A stretch of 42,876 nt of DNA from UBA822 sp036336795 (GCA_036336795.1 JAYZFL010000015.1:1-42876); one strand, 5' to 3'; positions 16,263-24,766 are shown, numbered from the stretch's first letter. Numbers and translations: made by a program. The notes: generated by a model not told the origin, from the letters alone.

Positions 16263-16792
16263 GGACCCTCCGGAGTCAGCGTAACGATGTCCACACTCCA
16301 TTCTCCATCAAGGTCCGGCACAGAAACTTCCACAGTGTGATCTGGAGGAACCGAAAGAGTTTTTCCCACCACGTTTGGTTGAATAGGGATCTCCCGACCT
16401 CCTCGATCCACGAGAACGCAAAGGGAGACGCGCGAGGGTCGGCCCCAATCCGTGAGTTCATTTAAGGCCGCACGGATCGTTCGTCCCGTGAATAGGACAT
16501 CGTCAACGATCACCACAGCCCTATCATCCACTCCCCCCTTCGGGAGGTCGGACGCACCTACGACCGGCCTGGGGCCGATAGCCATGAGGTCGTCCCGATA
16601 GAGAGTGATATCAAGGGTTCCCAAGGGAACGATGACTGATTCGGCACGCTCGATCTCCGCCCGAATTAGACGGGCGATCTGCACACCCCTCCGGTGGATA
16701 CCCATAAGAGAGAGACCATGGGGGCCCTTGTTGTGCTCAACAAGCTCACGGGCCATTCGGGCGACGGTGCGTCGCACCGCCTTTTCATCCAT
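16259..16792 (-). CDS. pyrR: PyrR bifunctional regulator / uracil phosphoribosyltransferase
   Basis: 177 residues from the ATG at 16792, where homology starts (MDEKAVRRTVARMARELVE); the open frame continues upstream but that part looks like leader RNA. The PRPP-binding loop VIVDDVLFTGRT (94-105) is intact. PyrR binds pyr mRNA when UMP is high and causes attenuation or blocks translation; many members also have uracil phosphoribosyltransferase activity. It is the first gene of pyrR-pyrB-pyrC. Confidence 0.94.
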   Translation of the reverse strand: MDEKAVRRTVARMARELVEHNKGPHGLSLMGIHRRGVQIARLIRAEIERAESVIVPLGTLDITLYRDDLMAIGPRPVVGASDLPKGGVDDRAVVIVDDVLFTGRTIRAALNELTDWGRPSRVSLCVLVDRGGREIPIQPNVVGKTLSVPPDHTVEVSVPDLDGEWSVDIVTLTPEGP

Positions 16793-16990
16793 GATCGCGA
16801 CGTGCAGAGAGAACGCTCCTGTGGAGTACTCTTTCCTTGATGTACCATGCCCCGACAACCGATCCCCGACGGAGTCGGCCCTCGGGGCTCCACCAACGCG
16901 TCGAAGGCGAAAAAAAGGTAGACAAGCCGCTGGCGCTTTACAAGGGACAACCCTCCCAGCATCATGAACCCGATTGTCCATTGAACGGGA
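16793..16990 (-). promoter_or_regulatory. Untranslated pyr operon leader, candidate PyrR target
   Basis: About 200 bases lie between the divergent antiporter gene and pyrR. On the minus strand the leader holds a run of seven T (16912-16918) and, further on, a stem CCCCGA/TCGGGG (16864-16887) before the pyrR start. An attenuator is expected here from the PyrR gene order, but I did not find a clear match to the known PyrR-binding loop, so the mechanism is inferred. Confidence 0.35.
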
Positions 16991-17008
16991 CCCACTGAAA
17001 GGTTTCTT

Positions 17009-18961
17009 ATGCGATGTAGCGCACGCGCTCGTCTATTTTTGTGCCTAGCAACCCTCACGAGCATCCTACCCGTCCGAGTTTCTACCCAGGAAGTCACAGA
17101 TGCACCGAAGGTCATCCTGGCTGGAGTGCCGTTCACATTGGACATCACCAGTGACTCCGAAGTCTCGCTCCCTTATCAAGTCGTAGGCCCACAAGGTGAA
17201 TTTCTGGCTTCGGGTATGGTGGATCCGGGCGAGACAGCTAGAGTGACTGGATTAGTCGTATCCACTCGTAGCGGACTCCCGCTCACGGTCTCAGTTGGTG
17301 AACGATCAGAAGAACTCTCGCGACCTTTTGCGCCTGGATGGTTCTCGTTGACCCCGCCCCTCCTAGCAATCGCACTCGCGCTTTTCTTTCGGGAAGTGAT
17401 AACCGCACTGTTAGCTGGCGTCTGGCTCGGTGCCCTCGCTGTTTCTGGCTACAATCCGCTCTCCGCTCTCTGGCGCACGATAGATACGTACGTAGTCCCA
17501 ACGCTGGGAGACGTCGAGGGAGGGCACACACAGATCGTCGTATTTTCTCTCCTCCTCGGTGGCTTAGTCGGGGTTGTGGGGAGAAACGGTGGTACTCAAG
17601 GGATCGTCGATGCGGTGAGCCCCTTCGCAAATACCAGTCGCCGTGGAAAAATCGCGACATGGTTCGCCGGACTCGCGATATTTTTTGACGACTACGCGAA
17701 TACGTTAATAGTCGGGAACACGATGCGTCCCATCACCGACCGCCTGAAGATTTCTCGGGAAAAGCTCGCGTACATCGTGGACTCAACTGCCGCTCCCGTG
17801 GCAGCAATCGTGCCCATTTCCACATGGGTGGGCTACGAGATTTCTCTTATCGGCGACGGGATGCGAACCGCTGCCCAGCAACCCGGGATCGACCCGGAAC
17901 TCCTTGAGACCTTGGCGTCCCTCAGTCCATTCGCGGTCTTCATCAACACGATTCCATACCTATTCTATCCTCTGCTGGCCCTCGCTCTGGTATTTCTTAC
18001 TTCCGTAATGGGTCGAGATTTTGGCCCGATGGCGCTAGCGGAGCGGCGAGCCTCTTTAGGGCAGGGATTGTACCGGCGAGACGCCCAACTCGCCGTTGAC
18101 ACCAGGGATTCCCACCTCAAGCCGGCGGATGGCATCATCCCTCGCTGGTATAATGCCGCGGTACCAATCATAGTCGTGATCGTGGTGGTTTTGTGCGGCC
18201 TCTACACAACCGGCCTAGCCTCAGCTGAGGCAAACGCCTCACTCATGGATATTTTCGGTGCAGCCGATACCTTCGCCACCCTGCTCTGGGGCTCGATGGC
18301 CGGTTGTATCGCAGCGATCTCGCTTTCCATCGTCCAGGGGCTCCTGACTATCCAAGAGTCTCTGGACGCATGGATAGGAGGCATGAAGGCGATGTTCATG
18401 GCAATAATCGTCCTCACATTGGCATGGTCTTTAGGCCAAGTGACCAGCGACCTGGGCACAGCTCAATACCTAGCTCAGATTCTCGGGGACGCACTCCCAC
18501 TTCAAGCACTTCCAGTCGCGGTATTTCTGACCGCAGCTTTGATGGCATTCGCAACAGGCACATCCTGGGCCACGATGGCGATTCTGATCCCGCTAGTAAT
18601 TCCGCTCTCGATATCTCTCGGGGGAGGTGTTGGCTTCGGCGTTAGTGGTGAGTACTCAATCACACTAGGAGGGATTAGCTCCGTTCTAGCTGGCGCGATC
18701 TTCGGAGACCACTGCTCTCCGATTTCCGATACGACCGTGTTGAGTTCAACGGCGGCCGCGTGTGACCATTTAGATCACGTCAAAACACAACTGCCCTATG
18801 CGTTTCTAGTCGCGATTCTTGGAATGATCCTCGGTGACCTTGGCACTGCACTGGGCTTGCCAGTCTGGGTCGCACTCCTACTAGGAGTCGCCGGCCTGTG
18901 GCTTATTCTTAAGCTCCTAGGCACTTCAGTCCAACATACCTCCGCTCTCCAGAAAGGCTGA
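17009..18961 (+). CDS. NhaC-family Na+/H+ antiporter with secreted N-terminal domain
   Basis: 650 residues. Residues 1-27 look like a signal peptide (basic start, hydrophobic core, cleavage near VSTQ-E). Residues about 28-110 form a small beta-rich, non-membrane domain that should lie in the periplasm. From about 112 on there are many membrane helices with NhaC-family motifs (AIFFDDYANTLIVGNTMRP, STAAPVAAIVPISTW, FATGTSWATMAILIPL, GAIFGDHCSPISDTTVLSS). The family exchanges Na+ for H+ or transports organic acids or amino acids, so the substrate is open. A ribosome binding site AAAGG precedes the ATG. Length exceeds a typical NhaC (about 450-500) because of the extra domain and additional helices. 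It is divergent from pyrR. Confidence 0.9.
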   Translation: MRCSARARLFLCLATLTSILPVRVSTQEVTDAPKVILAGVPFTLDITSDSEVSLPYQVVGPQGEFLASGMVDPGETARVTGLVVSTRSGLPLTVSVGERSEELSRPFAPGWFSLTPPLLAIALALFFREVITALLAGVWLGALAVSGYNPLSALWRTIDTYVVPTLGDVEGGHTQIVVFSLLLGGLVGVVGRNGGTQGIVDAVSPFANTSRRGKIATWFAGLAIFFDDYANTLIVGNTMRPITDRLKISREKLAYIVDSTAAPVAAIVPISTWVGYEISLIGDGMRTAAQQPGIDPELLETLASLSPFAVFINTIPYLFYPLLALALVFLTSVMGRDFGPMALAERRASLGQGLYRRDAQLAVDTRDSHLKPADGIIPRWYNAAVPIIVVIVVVLCGLYTTGLASAEANASLMDIFGAADTFATLLWGSMAGCIAAISLSIVQGLLTIQESLDAWIGGMKAMFMAIIVLTLAWSLGQVTSDLGTAQYLAQILGDALPLQALPVAVFLTAALMAFATGTSWATMAILIPLVIPLSISLGGGVGFGVSGEYSITLGGISSVLAGAIFGDHCSPISDTTVLSSTAAACDHLDHVKTQLPYAFLVAILGMILGDLGTALGLPVWVALLLGVAGLWLILKLLGTSVQHTSALQKG

Positions 18962-18982
18962 GAGCATTACTCGAGAGATACG

Positions 18983-19456
18983 CTATGTTCTTCGAATCCG
19001 AAAAAAATCTTGGAGGAGCTCCCCGGACGCTTCCGCCAATACCCCACCCGTAACCTCGAGTTGATGATTCAGGCGAGTCTCTTGGACGAGATTTGCGAGG
19101 CTCCCGACCATTCCTGACTTAGGATCCCGAGCCCCAAAAACTAGACGGGACACCCTCGAGAGCACCAAGGCTCCGGCACACATCGCGCATGGCTCAAGTG
19201 TCACGTAGAGGGTACACCCGGTAAGTCTCCAGTCGGACAGTGCTATAGCAGCGGCGCGAATCGTAACGATTTCTGCATGAGCCGTAGGATCTAGAGCGGA
19301 TTGAGTGAGGTTGTGCCCTTCAGCTAAGATTTCACTATCCTTGATCACCACCGCACCCACCGGAACTTCCCCCTGGGCTCCGGCCATCTTGGCTAGCGTG
19401 AAGGCTCGCCGCATCCATCGGAGATCATCGTCGGTGTATTGTGTAGACGACCCCAT
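18983..19456 (-). CDS. tadA: tRNA-specific adenosine deaminase
   Basis: 157 residues from ATG 19456 (a GTG codon immediately before it is the alternative). The zinc and catalytic motifs are HAE (60-62) and PCAMC (Cys90, Cys93), with TLEPCAMCAGALVLSRV typical of TadA rather than free-nucleoside deaminases. The enzyme converts the wobble adenosine of tRNA-Arg(ACG) to inosine and is normally essential. It lies downstream of the LexA-like gene with an 80-base gap and is convergent with the antiporter. Confidence 0.93.
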   Translation of the reverse strand: MGSSTQYTDDDLRWMRRAFTLAKMAGAQGEVPVGAVVIKDSEILAEGHNLTQSALDPTAHAEIVTIRAAAIALSDWRLTGCTLYVTLEPCAMCAGALVLSRVSRLVFGARDPKSGMVGSLANLVQETRLNHQLEVTGGVLAEASGELLQDFFRIRRT

Positions 19457-19537
19457 CACTACATGGTCATCGAACAGGGGGAACAGGGCCGATAGATGGC
19501 AGAGCCTAGACGATTTCTGACCCTGTCAGACACAAGA

Positions 19538-20191
19538 TCAGTGCGCTGTTGTACTGACCAGGATAGACGCGTCGTCGAGACGGCGATAGAGAGCGATCAA
19601 CTGCCCGATGAGATGTACTGTACTTGGGTCCTCAATCGCCGTAGCCTCCACTCCAGCATGAACAGGTGTGAGCTGGACTCCACATCCATTCCTTGAAAAC
19701 TCGTAAAACGAGGGCGAGTTTCCGATCTTTGCCGCCACGATGGCCTGTTCGGTCAAGTCTTTCAGTGTGGCCGGCTCGATCAGCAGATAATCACCTTTGG
19801 CGACATCTACAGCCGTAAATCCAGCTTCCGTCATCCTGACGAAGAACGAACCTTTCGCCCCCGCCAGTCGTCGGTCGATCGTTAGATGCATCTCAGCCTG
19901 CTCCGCCTGCAGACTCCCAGAATCGTTAGGAAGTTGAGAGTAACACGGCACGGACACTGCCTGCACGCTCAGATCTACCCCTAGGATTTTCACCCCCCTT
20001 GACCTAGAGGGGTCACGCTCAAGAAATCCTTTATTGGCCAGAGACTGAAGATACTCGGAAACGGTCTTGGTGCTCTTGATCCCGAACTTCGTTCCAATCT
20101 CACGTATTGAAGGTTGATAGGTATTTGTGCGGAGGTAGTGCACCATGAAATCGAGAATTTGCCTCTCGATTTCAGTGATAGCTTGCTCCAT
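19538..20191 (-). CDS. LexA-like repressor with apparently inactive peptidase domain
   Basis: 217 residues from the ATG at 20191, which has GGAG six bases upstream; an ATG at 20263 would add 24 residues but lacks a site. The N-terminus is a LexA-type winged helix (ERQILDFMVHYL, PSIREIGTKFGIKS, VSEYLQSLANKGFLER). The C-terminal part aligns with the LexA S24 domain without gaps around the active site. In that alignment the nucleophile Ser119 of E. coli LexA is Gly, the general base Lys156 is Tyr, and the Ala-Gly cleavage site is replaced by Asn-Asp/Ser. Self-cleavage is therefore unlikely. It may be a constitutive or ligand-responsive repressor; it need not control the SOS response. Confidence 0.82.
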   Translation of the reverse strand: MEQAITEIERQILDFMVHYLRTNTYQPSIREIGTKFGIKSTKTVSEYLQSLANKGFLERDPSRSRGVKILGVDLSVQAVSVPCYSQLPNDSGSLQAEQAEMHLTIDRRLAGAKGSFFVRMTEAGFTAVDVAKGDYLLIEPATLKDLTEQAIVAAKIGNSPSFYEFSRNGCGVQLTPVHAGVEATAIEDPSTVHLIGQLIALYRRLDDASILVSTTAH

Positions 20192-20263
20192 CAACAACTC
20201 CAATAGCTCGTCGAGGCGGCCGGCCGTAAATATCTCTTTCTCAGGGAAAACACCTGTTTTCAT

Positions 20264-20281
20264 AGCCGAAATAAGTCGGCT
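20264..20281. promoter_or_regulatory. Inverted repeat, candidate operator of the LexA-like gene
   Basis: AGCCGA (20264-20269), six bases, then TCGGCT (20276-20281) is a perfect dyad. It falls about 10-28 bases downstream of the predicted transcription start of the LexA-like gene, a position where bound repressor would block transcription. It could also form an RNA hairpin in the leader. Confidence 0.45.
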
Positions 20282-20298
20282 TCCAAACGGGAGCCGCT

Positions 20299-20327
20299 AT
20301 CCTATGTGGGACGGTCCGCCTCGTCAA
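20299..20327 (-). promoter_or_regulatory. Sigma-70-type promoter of the LexA-like gene
   Basis: On the minus strand TTGACG (20327-20322), a 17-base spacer, then TAGGAT (20304-20299). Transcription would start near 20292, between gltX and the LexA-like gene. Confidence 0.7.
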
Positions 20328-20363
20328 GATTTTTCCACCAAGAACACTGCGTAAGCCGAGGTA

Positions 20364-21815
20364 TTAGAGGTCGAATCGGTCGATTGCAATATCTAATCTC
20401 TCCAAGACTCGGATTTTACCCAGGAAAGTCATGACTTCGAAAATTCCCGGACTGGCTTCACGACCAGTGACTGCTACGCGAAGCGGGTGAATTACTTTCC
20501 CGGCACCTACTGATTGCTCTTCCGCATATTCCCGAATTACCTTTTCCAAGGAGTCCGCGTCCCATGAGACACTTTCTAGGCGAGACCGAAGATCCGTGAA
20601 CCATTCCAAGACTTGAGAAGGCGTTTCGAACCAGTGTTTCTCCACGGCACGTTCATCGAATTCTAGCCTTTCCATCAAAAAGGGACGGGCCAAATCAACC
20701 AAATCCTGGATTCTCCGAGCTCTGGTCTTCAGTAGATCTATGAGGCTCAGATACCACTCCCGACGACCTTCCAGGTCCTCTCGGGTCGCGAGCCCAGAGA
20801 CCTCAAGTCCTTCGGTCAAAAGCGGCTCGAGCACCTCGGCGGTGCTTCTGTTGAAATGTTGACCAGAGAGCCAATCCAACTTTTTGAAATCAAAGATTCC
20901 GCTCTTCTTGAGCACCCGTTCCATGCTAAAATGTGTGACAAGATTCTCGACAGACATGATTTCCTGGTCATCCCCCGGACTCCACCCTATAAGTGCGAGG
21001 AAGTTGACCAATGTGTCCGGTAAGATTCCTTGGTTTTCGTACTCACGGACCGCCGTGGATCCGTGCCTCTTAGACAACCGCTTCCCGTCGGACCCCAGAA
21101 TCATTGGTAAATGCCCGAAGATAGGGACCGGACGACCCAACGCCCGATCCAGAAGGATTTGCTTGGGTGTATTGGACAGGTGGTCGTCCCCGCGGATCAC
21201 GTGTGTGATCCGTTGTTCATTGTCGTCCGAGGCCACTGCAAGGTTGTACGTCGGGCTCCCATCACTTCGAAGGACCACTAGGTCGTCGATCTCGGAGTTT
21301 TGAAATCTCATCTCTTGGTGGACCAAATCCTCCCAGATCGTTTCTCCTTCCGGGACAAGGAACCGAACTGCGTGGGCTTCTCCCCTCGCCGCACGTTCCT
21401 CAGCCTCACCGGAAAACATGGCCTCAGCTCGCCGGCGCGGAATGCGCCGAACATTAGTAGCGTCGCCAACACCGGCCTTCGAAACTTCCCTCGCCTGTGC
21501 AAGATCCTCCGCAGTCATAAAATCCCGGTAGGCGCGTCCGGAGTCCAGCAGTGTCTGTACATCCGCCCGGTGTCGTTGGACACCTTCGCTCTGGAAAAAA
21601 GGACCTTCGTCCCAATCAAGGCCGAGCCAGCTTAGTGCGTGAAAGATTGCCTCGGTGTGCTCAGGCTTCGATCGATCCCGATCGGTATCTTCGATACGAA
21701 GGACGAACACTCCTTCGTTTCCCTTTGCGAACAACCAATTGAAGAGGGCAGTACGAGCACCACCTACGTGCAGATAACCCGTAGGGGAAGGAGCAAAACG
21801 AACTCGTATAGTCAT
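20364..21815 (-). CDS. gltX: Glutamyl-tRNA synthetase
   Basis: 483 residues, class I synthetase of the bacterial discriminating/non-discriminating GluRS type. The HIGH-like motif is HVGG (16-19) within APSPTGYLHVGGARTALFNW, and the KMSKS-like motif is KRLSKR (245-250). It lacks the Cys zinc motif found in some GluRS. The C-terminal anticodon-binding helical domain is present and ends with a typical GKIRVLERLDIA stretch. No gatCAB genes are in the window, so whether it also charges tRNA-Gln cannot be told. It seems to be transcribed from its own promoter. Confidence 0.96.
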   Translation of the reverse strand: MTIRVRFAPSPTGYLHVGGARTALFNWLFAKGNEGVFVLRIEDTDRDRSKPEHTEAIFHALSWLGLDWDEGPFFQSEGVQRHRADVQTLLDSGRAYRDFMTAEDLAQAREVSKAGVGDATNVRRIPRRRAEAMFSGEAEERAARGEAHAVRFLVPEGETIWEDLVHQEMRFQNSEIDDLVVLRSDGSPTYNLAVASDDNEQRITHVIRGDDHLSNTPKQILLDRALGRPVPIFGHLPMILGSDGKRLSKRHGSTAVREYENQGILPDTLVNFLALIGWSPGDDQEIMSVENLVTHFSMERVLKKSGIFDFKKLDWLSGQHFNRSTAEVLEPLLTEGLEVSGLATREDLEGRREWYLSLIDLLKTRARRIQDLVDLARPFLMERLEFDERAVEKHWFETPSQVLEWFTDLRSRLESVSWDADSLEKVIREYAEEQSVGAGKVIHPLRVAVTGREASPGIFEVMTFLGKIRVLERLDIAIDRFDL

Positions 21816-21837
21816 ATCCTAGATTATCTTAAGTATC

Positions 21838-21866
21838 GTAATATCAAGTAATATAAGACTGCTCAA
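21838..21866 (-). promoter_or_regulatory. Candidate promoter of gltX
   Basis: On the minus strand TTGAGC, a 17-base spacer, then TATTAC. It lies in an AT-rich gap and would start transcription about 16 bases before the gltX ATG. Both boxes match the consensus in four of six positions. Confidence 0.4.
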
Positions 21867-21913
21867 TCAGAGATCTGACACTCTGGCAGATTTCAATTAA
21901 CGCACTTCCGGAA

Positions 21914-23125
21914 TCACGCGTATCGTGAACAGACATATTCTTCGAGAATCACCTTGAACTCCTCGACCAGCTCCTCACCCTGAAGCGTCCTATAATGCTC
22001 ACCATCGACGAATACCGGTGCCTTTGGATCTTCCGCCGTTCCCGGTAAAGAAATCCCGAGATCTGCATGCTTAGATTCGCCTGGACCATTCACCACACAC
22101 CCCATGACTGCCACCTTAAGTCCCTCAACTCCTGGATACTCAGAGCTCCATACCTGCATTCGCTCGCGAATGTGGGACTCAATATCCCGCGCCATCTCCT
22201 GGAAGAGGTTACTCGTCGTGCGGCCGCAGCCAGGGCAAGCGGTGACCTGTGGCTCAAAATCCCTGAGTTGAAGGGCCTGGAGTATCTGCTTCGCTACACG
22301 CACCTCCTCAGTGCGGTCTCCCTTTGGTTCCGGTGTGAGTGAGACACGAAGGGTGTCCCCAATCCCATTTGCTAGGAGCGGTGCGATTCCCGCTACTGTC
22401 ACGACAATCCCCCTAGTACCCATGCCCGCCTCAGTGAGTCCCAAGTGAAGTGGGAGGTCAACCGCAGAAGCAAGTTTTCTATAAACCCGGACGAGGTCCG
22501 GCACTGAGGATACCTTGGCGCTAAGGATGATCATGTCATGGCCGAGCCCAACCTCCTCAGCCAGGGCGGCAGACCGCACCGCACTCTCTACCATCGCCGC
22601 GAGAAGGACATCCCGTCCATCCTCAGGCTCTGAGCGGCGCGCATTGTCGTCCATCATTTGGGTGAGCAATCGTTGATCCATGGAACCCCAATTTACGCCG
22701 ATCCTCACGGGTGTTGCGTGGTCAATAGCCACCTGGACAATCTGTCTAAAATTCACGTCCCGGTGCTTGGTGCCTACGTTGCCCGGGTTGATGCGATATT
22801 TTGCCAACGCTTCCGCACAGGCAGGGTGTTTCGTGAGGAGCAGGTGTCCATTGTAGTGAAAATCCCCGACAATGGGCACTTCAGTCCCCTCGTTTGAGAG
22901 TCGCCTGAGGATGTCGGGGATGGCCTTAGCGGAGGCATCGTTGTTTACCGTCACCCGTACAAGTTCGCTTCCTGCTTCAGCCAAAGATTTGACTTGAGCG
23001 CACGTCGCTTCCACGTCAGCTGTGTCCGTGTCGGTCATCGATTGAACAGCGACGGGATTGTCTCCGCCAATCTTAACACCGCCGACATCGACCACGACGG
23101 ACGGCCTTCGCTCCCAATGACTCAA
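21914..23125 (-). CDS. ispG: 4-hydroxy-3-methylbut-2-enyl diphosphate synthase
   Basis: About 403 residues from a TTG at 23125, where the protein reads LSHWERRPSVVVDVGGVKIG; family members begin within about ten residues of this RRPT/S-like segment, and GGGG lies upstream. The frame is open to a TTG at 23194, so the start is uncertain. The N-terminal barrel carries VAVQSMTDTDTADV, and the C-terminal 4Fe-4S ligands are CPGCGRT plus the Cys of GCVVNGPGES. IspG makes HMBPP in the MEP isoprenoid pathway and needs flavodoxin or ferredoxin. It is monocistronic by spacing and divergent from the CDGSH gene. Confidence 0.94.
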   Translation of the reverse strand: MSHWERRPSVVVDVGGVKIGGDNPVAVQSMTDTDTADVEATCAQVKSLAEAGSELVRVTVNNDASAKAIPDILRRLSNEGTEVPIVGDFHYNGHLLLTKHPACAEALAKYRINPGNVGTKHRDVNFRQIVQVAIDHATPVRIGVNWGSMDQRLLTQMMDDNARRSEPEDGRDVLLAAMVESAVRSAALAEEVGLGHDMIILSAKVSSVPDLVRVYRKLASAVDLPLHLGLTEAGMGTRGIVVTVAGIAPLLANGIGDTLRVSLTPEPKGDRTEEVRVAKQILQALQLRDFEPQVTACPGCGRTTSNLFQEMARDIESHIRERMQVWSSEYPGVEGLKVAVMGCVVNGPGESKHADLGISLPGTAEDPKAPVFVDGEHYRTLQGEELVEEFKVILEEYVCSRYA

Positions 23126-23275
23126 GCAAAACCCCAGGGTATGAGTTATGGTAATGGAACAACTCAATCTACCGGAGCCGAAGAGCGCTTCCAAGCTCCC
23201 CGATGCGTGGAACCCTAGCGCGCAGGGGGGTATTGCGATTATCGCAAGAAATCCTAGTCCACCTGGAGAGTCCTC

Positions 23276-23491
23276 GTGTCCGAACCTAGAATCACTATTC
23301 GGGAGAATGGATCCCTACGGATAGAGGGGGAAATTCCTCTCTTCGATCCTGAGGGGAATCTGGTACCGACCCCTGAAGGTCGGCCCTACTCGCTATGTCG
23401 TTGTGGCGCATCGAACCGCAAGCCATTTTGCGACGGTAGCCACAAAGCGAGCCATTTCGACGGAACTTTGGCTGGACCGGAGGCTGATTAG
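23276..23491 (+). CDS. CDGSH-type iron-sulfur protein
   Basis: 71 residues from GTG 23276, with GGAGAG six bases upstream. The C-terminal half holds CRCGASNRKPFCDGSH, the C-x-C...C-x3-H signature that binds a 2Fe-2S cluster in CDGSH proteins. The N-terminal part (ITIRENGSLRIEGEIPLFDPEGN) is the usual lead-in for the small bacterial members. Such proteins are thought to act in redox or Fe-S transfer; the precise role is unknown. It lies 24 bases before the aminotransferase gene and is probably co-transcribed with it. Confidence 0.92.
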   Translation: MSEPRITIRENGSLRIEGEIPLFDPEGNLVPTPEGRPYSLCRCGASNRKPFCDGSHKASHFDGTLAGPEAD

Positions 23492-23515
23492 TTCCTTCTC
23501 TAACACCTTTGAAGG

Positions 23516-24724
23516 GTGTTTGAGAGGATTGACGACGGGCACCCAGCCCTTCAATTTCTCAAAGCTATGACTCAAAATCCTGCTGTCGACAAAGCATTGA
23601 AACACGATCCCAGGGTTTTGCTCGGCCCGGGTCCGAGTAACCTCCATCCCCGTGTCTTTCAGGCCATGGCTAGCCCTATCCTCGGGTATCTCGACCCGGA
23701 TTTCTTGAGGATAATGGACGGCACAATGGTCCTGCTCCGCCATCTGTTCCAGACGGACAACGAGATGACGATCACGCTGCCAGGAACGGGAATGGCTGCG
23801 ATGGAGGCGGCGATCTGCAACGTCGTCGAATCCGGCGATGAAGTAATCGTTGGGATTCACGGATTCTTTGGCCAGCGATTGGTCGACATCGTCGAACGAC
23901 ACCGGGGCATTGCCGTTCAGGTAAAGGTTGATTTTGGTGAGGTCGTGGGTATCGATGAGATCCAGGCTGCGCTCGACTCCCACCCCCGAGCGAAGATGGT
24001 GGCCATCGTGCACGGAGAAACGTCCTCCGGTATGGGTCAGCCGCTGGAAGAGATCGGAAAGCTCGTTCGTCAATCCGACAAGTTATTCCTAGTCGATACT
24101 GTCTGCTCGTTGGGAGGCACTGATATTAGGGTAGACGATTTCCTCATAGACATCTGCTACAGCGGTGGCCAGAAATGTATCGGTGGTCCGGCGGGGATTT
24201 CTTGTATCACCGTGAATGATCGAGCCCTGAGCATCATTCAGAGCCGAGAGATTCCAATCGACACATGGTATCTAGATCTCATGTTGCACAAGAGATATTG
24301 GTCGGAAGATCGCCTGTATCACCACACGGCCCCTGGTACACTTTTATACGCCTTTCACGAAGCCCTCCATTTGATCTTGGAAGAAGGCCTGGAAGAACGC
24401 TTTGCCCGGCATCAGAGATGTGGCGATCTGCTGAAGGACGAGCTCACCAAGCTCGGCCTAGAACTTTTCGGTGATCCATCGAATCGGCTCCCGATGCTCA
24501 CCTGCGTCATGATCCCTGACGGAGTGGACGACATTGCCGTCCGAACGAGTCTGCTCCACGACTACGGTATCGAAATCGCAAGTGGGTTCGGACCGCTTAA
24601 GGGGAAGGCATGGCGGATTGGGCTAATGGGGTACAGTTGCAGTGAGCGGAACGTCCACTACCTAATCTCGGCATTGCGAGAGATCTTACCGGGATTTAAA
24701 GAGCCAGTGACCCCTGCCGTCTGA
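23516..24724 (+). CDS. Class V aminotransferase (alanine/serine-glyoxylate type)
   Basis: 402 residues from a GTG at 23516; the ATG at 23567 is an alternative start 17 codons downstream, as family homology begins near LLGPGPSNLHPRV. The PLP lysine is in YSGGQKCIGGPAGIS, preceded by the Asp of LFLVDTVCSLGG that holds the pyridine nitrogen. The gap GTGMAAMEAA binds the cofactor phosphate. The family moves amino groups from Ala or Ser to glyoxylate or pyruvate; the exact substrate pair cannot be read from sequence. The CDGSH gene lies directly upstream. Confidence 0.9.
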   Translation: MFERIDDGHPALQFLKAMTQNPAVDKALKHDPRVLLGPGPSNLHPRVFQAMASPILGYLDPDFLRIMDGTMVLLRHLFQTDNEMTITLPGTGMAAMEAAICNVVESGDEVIVGIHGFFGQRLVDIVERHRGIAVQVKVDFGEVVGIDEIQAALDSHPRAKMVAIVHGETSSGMGQPLEEIGKLVRQSDKLFLVDTVCSLGGTDIRVDDFLIDICYSGGQKCIGGPAGISCITVNDRALSIIQSREIPIDTWYLDLMLHKRYWSEDRLYHHTAPGTLLYAFHEALHLILEEGLEERFARHQRCGDLLKDELTKLGLELFGDPSNRLPMLTCVMIPDGVDDIAVRTSLLHDYGIEIASGFGPLKGKAWRIGLMGYSCSERNVHYLISALREILPGFKEPVTPAV

Positions 24725-24737
24725 CATCGTTATCCCA

Positions 24738-24766
24738 GTGCGAGCTGAGGACCCGTCCAGTCGCAC
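24738..24766 (+). terminator. Hairpin after the aminotransferase gene
   Basis: GTGCGA (24738-24743) and TCGCAC (24761-24766) close a stem extended by CTG/CAG and GGAC/GTCC. It lies 14 bases after the stop codon. No T-run follows, so it is a possible terminator only. Confidence 0.35.

Noticed and set aside
16793..16981. N-terminal extension of PyrR of 63 residues
   Set aside because: Family homology begins at the ATG at 16792; the upstream part is more likely leader RNA.
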